Source: Tamarix chinensis (taxonomy: Eukaryota; Streptophyta; Magnoliopsida; Caryophyllales; Tamaricaceae). Taken from it: a DNA stretch of 64,000 bases. Below are positions 58,393-64,000 of this stretch, in pieces. The notes beneath the pieces are model-generated. The model did no database searches, was not told the DNA's origin, and saw only the letters and a list, made by a program, of their open reading frames with translations. The stretch is taken from the NCBI GenBank assembly GCA_030549775.1, contig CM060173.1:434001-498000 (forward strand), given 5' to 3'. Numbering within the stretch: the first letter of the stretch is position 1; every line of letters starts with the position of its first letter. Made by a program: the position numbers and the translations under genes.

Positions 58393-61238
58393 GCATGTGT
58401 GCATGTGTAGAGTGAATCAAGGAAAAGAAAAGGAGACAAAAGAGGGAAGCTTGCGACCAGCATGAGGGATGGTAGGTTAGTGTAGGGGAAAAGATGGTTG
58501 AGTGTTGGGAACAATGGCAGTGATGGGAATGGTTGTGTGTGTAGGTTGTGTAAGGATAAAAGGAAGGAGAAGAAGAAGAGTGGTAGGGTGTTGGGTGTGC
58601 AAAAGGTGCAGATTGGCCGGGATAAGAGGAGAAGAAGAAAAAGAAGAAAGGAAGTAGGGTGATGGGTGATGGATGTCTACAAAAAATGATGGTGCAAGTG
58701 GGGAGGGTGCAAGTTGTAAAAATTTTCAAACATTGCGGCTTGGTTTGACAGGAGAAAGGAGAAGAAATGAAAGAAAAGGAGAAAGAAAAAGGGGAAAAGA
58801 AAGGGTTGGGGGATTAGTTTAGCTGGTTTTAGATTAGCTAAAATGGTTAGGATTAGCAATAATTTTTTAGCGGATTTTGTTTTTGATTTTATAAATTATG
58901 ATTTATCCAAGTCAAGGTTTCAGATTCGATTAAAGTTTTAAGATTAAGAAATTAGATTTAGGCTAAAACAAGATTTCTTGAGATTATAATCAAATTAGGG
59001 TATTAATGATATGATATTAGGCTAAGCAAATTGTTAGGGTATTACAGATATAATAATTAAAAAATAATTTCATATAAGAAAATTCCACATTATAACAAAA
59101 GAAAATATTACCCCTAAGCATGGATATAACATAGTAGACATATATAACTCTAGCATTTCATAATATTCACACTAATTCCACATAATAATTTTGATACGAA
59201 TCATGGTACATAAAAAAATAATATCTACCCCTAGAACATGCGATACAAAATAATCACAATTTTATCCTATGGATGCTCTAAAACCAACATATCGTAGATC
59301 CACATTTATCTAAAATGTCCAAATAACATATTTAACTCATTAATAGGTCCAGCATAAGGCACGACAACAATCTAATTAAACCATAACCCCAGATATGCAT
59401 ATTATTTCTGGCTACTATTTATATATTGATACATGCATACGTTCCCAATTTTAAAATATTGCTAAGGCATACATGGATTGTTAATTCCTAACAAGGCGTC
59501 ATATATTATCTAATATGTTACAAAATTTACATGGAATGTAATATTGCATACTTTCACTTCTTAAAAAAATACAAACATTTCTACAATGTCAACCCGAAAT
59601 GATTTTTATCTTAAAAATAAACCTAATATATTTACACCCAAATTCTTACCATCTATAGAGTAGTTGGATTTACCCATTTTTCAAGCAATCACAAAACAAA
59701 TTACACCCGATTCTCCAAATCTAAGCCACCACTAATCTTCCTTTTCAACCTTCTCCTTAAAAAAATCCAATAACATTCTTATAAAATAATTTAAAGTAAT
59801 ATTACAACATCATTAACCCACTAACAATAACTAGGCAAATATATCGAGAATAAATAAGGTTGGTTTGGTGGCATGAAAAATAGTAAGGATAGAGGAAGTT
59901 GTTAGGAGGTTTAGTTGCAATACAAGGCTAGCTAAACCCAAGGCCCAAGAAAAGGTTGTTGTGCTCTACAATAAGTACCTATGTAAACAAGGGGAATACA
60001 TTGTACATGGCTCATACAACCAAGAGGAAATTTTTTTCATGAATGTCACACATAGCTCGTGGTTGGCTTAGCATTTGCTCACACAGCGTTGGGGCTGAAC
60101 ACCATGGCTCACATAAGGAAGCCTAGTTGAGGAGGTGGTTGGTATGAATGTGCAAGGTGGTGCACGTTGTGGGCTAGTTCAAGCAAGGAGACTATGATGG
60201 GGAAGGATGTTAGAGTGGCTAATTGGTGAGACTAGATAGGCAACAATGGACGATGTTCCTCAACAATAGGGGAAAGAAGCTAGAAACCAATTTTGGTGAT
60301 TAATTTATGGAGGTGGTGGGGTGTTGTGGTTGCTCGAGCGAGGTGGCTCGAAGAGGTGGTGGTTAGAGGCTAGCTCATTATGTTGCTGGCACGATGGTGG
60401 ACGAATGGAGTGGATCAAAAGGTGAGGCAAATAGAGGCAATGGTAGATAGTGGTGATCGGGCAATGGCTCCCTAGGGTGCCCAAAGGCTAGTAATGCTGG
60501 TTGCTCGAGGCACCGAATAGAGGATGGTGGTGTGAATAGGATAGGGTGATGAGAAAGGAAAATAAATGGGGAAGGGATGAAAGAGAATGACTAGATAGTT
60601 GGAACGGGGTAGGAGAAGAAGGGAAAATGAATGAAGGTAAGGGAGTAAAAGGAAACAAAGGAGAAAGGAAAGGAATAAAGTGGTTGGTGGTCGTGGTACA
60701 AATGGAGAAAAGGATGGATGAGGTAAAGAACAGAGAAGGAGGGTAGTAGAGAATATGAAGGGTTGAAATAAGTTAGGGGTATAAAAAAACAACAGAGTGA
60801 TTTGGGCATGGTGATCGAATGGGGAAGGGAGGGAAAGAAAATAAGGTAACTGGGTTGCATGCGGGGAAGAATGAACCACATAGTAGGGTAGATGGGGATG
60901 GAACGAAATGGAGTAGAGTCAAAGGCAAGAAGAATAGGTGAGCCAAATGGATGATGGGATGAAGCATAGAGAAAGGTTGGGTCATGTTTGGTAGGAGCAC
61001 ACGTAGATGTATGAGAAAAGGAGGAGATGGGTTGTTTGGTTTGTGCTGGTTGGGTTTCAACTAAGGAGGGTTGGGATTTAGTTAGCTTAGGTTGGGTTTA
61101 GGGTAAAATAACGATAAAGATTTTGGTTTAGGTTTAAATTACTTAATTAATAATTAAACAGATAATACTAATTAATTTTATGAGATCATTAAACACTAAA
61201 AAATTCTACCCAATTATCATATCATCATCATCACTCTT

Positions 61239-61239
<1 letters not shown>

Positions 61240-61271
<32 letters not shown>
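61240..61271. repeat. (TTG)n microsatellite
   Basis: Ten to eleven TTG units near the 5' end of the minus-strand solo LTR. Confidence 0.95.
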
Positions 61272-61448
61272 ATCTCTCCTCCAAATATTAATCTACTAGT
61301 CAAAATTGTTAACACAATTCAATAAATAAAGTAATACATGCAATAGCAAGAAATCCAATCCTAGAATAATTTTATAGCTAACTACACATACTAATCAAAT
61401 TTTAAATTTGGGTATTTAAATTAGGATTTATTTAAATGGGGTATAAAA

Positions 61449-61718
61449 GTTGTAGTTGATGATGAATTTAGGAGAATTTTTAGAAATGCGAATGTGGATG
61501 AACTTTTTAATGAGATAACTATGATGATTGATTTGAGAATTGATTCTTTTTATGAAGAAGGCGTGTTAAAAGAAGAGTTGTTGTTAGAAGATGATTTGGT
61601 AGAAGAAGACTTTCCTGGATTAGATTTAGAGGTGTGTCAAGAGTTATGGAAGTGTGCACATACTAAATGTGTTGATCCAAAATATGTCAAACAAGCTATT
61701 ATTGGTGTAGAGTTGTAG
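61449..61718 (+). pseudogene. Unknown ORF, 3' part, continuous with 54433
   Basis: Begins with the second GTTGT target copy. The frame is VVDDEFRRIFRNANVDELFN, EITMMIDLRIDSFYEEGVLK, EELLLEDDLVEEDFPGLDLE, VCQELWKCAHTKCVDPKYVK, QAIIGVEL, stop at 61716-61718. It is acidic in the middle and has two Cys near the end (WKCAHTKC). Removing the LTR and one target copy joins it in frame to NAHSV at 54432. I do not recognise the family. Confidence 0.5.
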
Positions 61719-62540
61719 TGGGTAGCATCAACTTCAACCTCTGCACAATATTTTTAAGTTTACCAAATATTTTCTTCAAAATATGAGTTAGTGCATAACG
61801 TTAAATGCTACTCATTTTTTGTAACACCTCCAATTTTTTGACCAAAAAATTTTATTTTTAAGACAATGCGAAAGTATTTGAAATACAAAATCGAAGAATG
61901 TTACTACCACATCAACCATAAAAGATGTGTGATCATCACCTAACCCATGCCTAATGCAAGGCAAAACATAATAAGGAATAAAAGAATGCATGATCATAAT
62001 AATAATGTGACACTACATAGAAATAAAAACTAGAACCATATCATAGATAAAATAAACTTGATAGTTTACAAATCAAATACAAGAATCTGAGCCAAGTGTT
62101 TAAATAACAAGAAATACAAAAACATCCCAACGTAGTGGACAAAATACTAATAACAGGTTAGCCTAACTCTTAGGTTAAATCATAAACCTCCAACCCCAAG
62201 CAATAGTTTGCTAGTGGCCCACGTCATCACCCTCAGCATACTCTAACTAAGAGTCATGACCCTACAAATCATCATCTGCTCCTCAGACCAGAAGTCAGAT
62301 CATCACACTAACCACACAAGTGCAGTATCAGTATGGTGAAGTACTAGCAAAACATACTACCTAAAATATGGAAGGATCATACAGCACATTGAGGTTGAAT
62401 AGTAACATGATATTCAACCTTCTAGAAAGGTAATAAACGAGAATTGTGGTAACATATAAATACCTCAGCGAGATCTGAGGATATACATTTACACACAAGC
62501 ATGGTTTTCCACAATAATTCATTTAAAAGTAAAGCACATA

Positions 62541-62985
62541 ATGCCAATATACCATGACGGGACTAGTGTAGGACTATAACTCCCACCGCCATATCACACT
62601 AGTGCCAAGGGACTCTTCTCCGTGATCTTCCACATCCACCACACTTGGTCTCCTAAGTGAGGGGGCATACGCTAAATTTTAAGTCTGCTTCACCCAAAGT
62701 ACATAACCATAGAGTTAGAAAATGCCAATATACCATGACGGGAGGAGCGCAGAACTACAACTCCCACCACCACATAACACTAGTGCCAAGGGGCTTTTCT
62801 CGGGGATCTTCAACATCCACCACACTTGGACACCTAGGTGAGGGGGCATACACTCAATTTTGGGTATGCCTCACCCACCACACTAGTGCTAGTGACAAGA
62901 GGTTTTTCTCAAAGATCTTCAACATCCACCACACTTAGACACCTAGGCTAGGGGCTCAAAAGATAACCAAACCCTAAGTATGCAT
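62541..62985. repeat. 181-bp tandem repeat, about 2.5 copies
   Basis: Units begin ATGCCAATATACCATGACGG at 62541 and 62722. A third copy, partly deleted, starts near 62881 (CACTAGTGCTAGTGACAAG). Each unit contains ATCCACCACACTTGG and GTGAGGGGGCATAC. Confidence 0.85.
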
Positions 62986-63339
62986 ACTTGGAAGGCCCCT
63001 AAGATTCTATGATCAAGATTCCATATATCAAACCAATTAGGTGTTTTCAGTATCGACACCAAACACTAACCAAGGCATACAAGCCATTAAGTGGGTGTTT
63101 AGAGATGACACCAAACTCAATCACAAGGCATTAAAGCCACCAAATTAGGTGTTTTACAGTGCTCATACCAATTGGGTGTTTAAAGATAACACCAAACTTA
63201 ACAAAAAGCAAGTCTATAATACCATCATAGTGGTTCATATTAACTTAGGTAAATCATGGTTGGAATCATAATTAAAATCTTGTAAATACATGGAAGAATC
63301 AACACAAAATTCCAAAGAGAAACACAATAAATCATAACA

Positions 63340-63790
63340 AACCAGGCGGTTTCTAACCAAACCAGTCGATCGGTCCTCAAACCAGTCCACTGGTATGGTC
63401 ATACCAAACCTAGACCCCAATAAAACCAAAGCATCAGTTGATTATTCATGAGAACCGATCGATTGATTTGGTCCAACTGATCAATGGGTCTAAGTAGAGA
63501 CTAACCCATTTTATCCTACAAAAAAATTGATCGATGGGTTTGACCAACCGATCTACTGGTCATAGCAACTAGTTGACTAGTTTGGTCCAAGTGATTGATG
63601 GGTCTACGCAGAGACCAAACCACCTTGGTCTGTAGGGACACCAACCGATGGGTTTGACTAACTGATTAATTGTTCCTCAAGACCAAACCAATCGATTGAT
63701 TTCATGATCAACTGATCAAAAACTCCAAACCATTTGACTTCTCACAAAACCAGTCAGCTAGTTTGAGGAACCGATAGACTAGTCTAGGTA
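63340..63790. repeat. Cluster of near-palindromic ACCGATCGATTGG motifs
   Basis: At least twelve related boxes such as AACCAGTCGATCGGTC, AACCGATCGATTGATTTGG, ATTGATCGATGGGTTTGACC and AACCAATCGATTGATTTC, every 25-45 bp, some reversed. Confidence 0.7.
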
Positions 63791-64000
63791 AAACACAACC
63801 CAAACTTGCAAAACACACACCAAATTTCACCACACTTTACCATATTAATACTATCATGCTTCTATGTCAAAACACACATAAAAATACATGCTTCACACAT
63901 ATAATCACTTGGACAAATGATAATATACACACTTAAACAAATTGTGCTCAAACCACCCATTTTATGCTTAGAATCAGGGAATCTCAACAACACTTACTTG

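Larger units (their letters stand above)
56028..59046 (-). mobile_element. Nested solo LTR, minus strand, 3019 bp
   Basis: Plus-strand ends TGTAACACCCTAATTTTTAC and GTTAGGGTATTACA. Flanks AATAT (56023-56027) and GATAT (59047-59051) match at 4 of 5. Its insertion splits a landmark that is continuous in other copies (AAAAGGCCAAAAGATAATAA at 15351). It carries the ATAATAGTGGC-type repeats (complement) at 56650-57090 and two microsatellites. This is the shortest complete LTR of the family seen. Confidence 0.85.
54434..61448 (-). mobile_element. Solo LTR, minus strand, with nested solo LTR
   Basis: Starts TGTAACACTCCCAAATTTAG and ends GGGGTATAAAA, a mutated GGGGTATTACA, with perfect GTTGT target copies outside. 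Subtracting the nested LTR (3019 bp plus target copy) leaves about 3990 bp, close to its sister at 47554-51430. Landmarks: TTTGTCATGAAAAGGCTAAA (56003-56025), broken just after by the nested LTR, and a purine-rich block (60330-61060). No internal genes. Confidence 0.8.
61820..64000 (-). mobile_element. Long LTR, minus strand, runs off the window
   Basis: Starts TGTAACACCTCCAATTTTTT, with the next landmark AATGCGAAAGTATTTG in the place of the GCGGAAGC box of its sisters. The left flank is a T run, so no target copy can be tested. It carries a 181-bp tandem repeat and a GATCGATTGG-type motif cluster. Confidence 0.7.

Noticed and set aside
58163..58729. 188-codon minus-strand ORF with a (TH)n core
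   Set aside because: The core is the (GT)n microsatellite and the rest is purine/pyrimidine-biased LTR.
60472..61060. Minus-strand ORFs of 95-135 codons
   Set aside because: Low-complexity translation of the purine-rich LTR block, overlapping frames, no domain.

Overview
The window looks like repeat-dense nuclear DNA of a flowering plant. The evidence is plant-type Ty3/gypsy (Athila-like) and Ty1/copia retrotransposons, a PIF/Harbinger element with its Myb-like partner gene, CACTA and hAT-type remnants, and three exons of the GARP-complex gene VPS54. The genus cannot be told from the sequence. Almost everything is mobile DNA in several nested layers. No intact host gene is visible.

Layout. 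1-1748: a possible exon end on the + strand, then a minus-strand VPS54 fragment with three well-spliced exons and one in-frame TGA. 2073-6026: a decayed PIF/Harbinger element (transposase, then Myb/SANT gene, then a terminal-repeat-like end). 6030-9311: AT-rich DNA without genes, a CACTA-type terminal region and microsatellites. 9312-16575: an old minus-strand long LTR carrying a 5.2-kb plus-strand solo LTR with perfect 5-bp target duplications. 16580-22984: an Athila-like element on the minus strand, truncated inside integrase, with a weak tRNA-Asp-type primer site and a 1.58-kb LTR; it sits in the RNase H region of a copia element (22985-27074, minus). 27075-28601: a gypsy reverse-transcriptase relic holding a hAT-like insert. 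28602-31415: a second copia copy, 5' truncated. 31416-33815: a decayed plant-transposon-protein ORF.

33816-47323: long-LTR pieces of both orientations, with a 5'-truncated Athila-like element (36440-45827, plus) lying inside one plus-strand LTR. This element keeps protease, RT, RNase H and integrase remnants, an ATHILA ORF-1-like gene downstream of pol, a polypurine tract and a 3' LTR. 47554-51430: a minus-strand solo LTR. 51431-61819: an older unknown ORF split by a 7-kb minus-strand solo LTR that itself holds a 3-kb solo LTR. 61820-64000: another minus-strand long LTR running off the window.

One family of long LTRs (TGTAAYACCC...GGGTRTTACA, about 3 to 5 kb) dominates. At least seven copies are recognisable, four of them solo LTRs with target duplications, and none has an internal region. 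Their length differences come largely from internal tandem repeats. All retroelement genes carry stops or frameshifts, apart from one 334-codon protease-region ORF. The strongest unexpected signals are: a paired CACGG/CCGTG dyad module at matching spacing in LTRs of both copia and gypsy elements; an old ORF that becomes continuous when one solo LTR and one target copy are removed; and the VPS54 pseudogene fragment.
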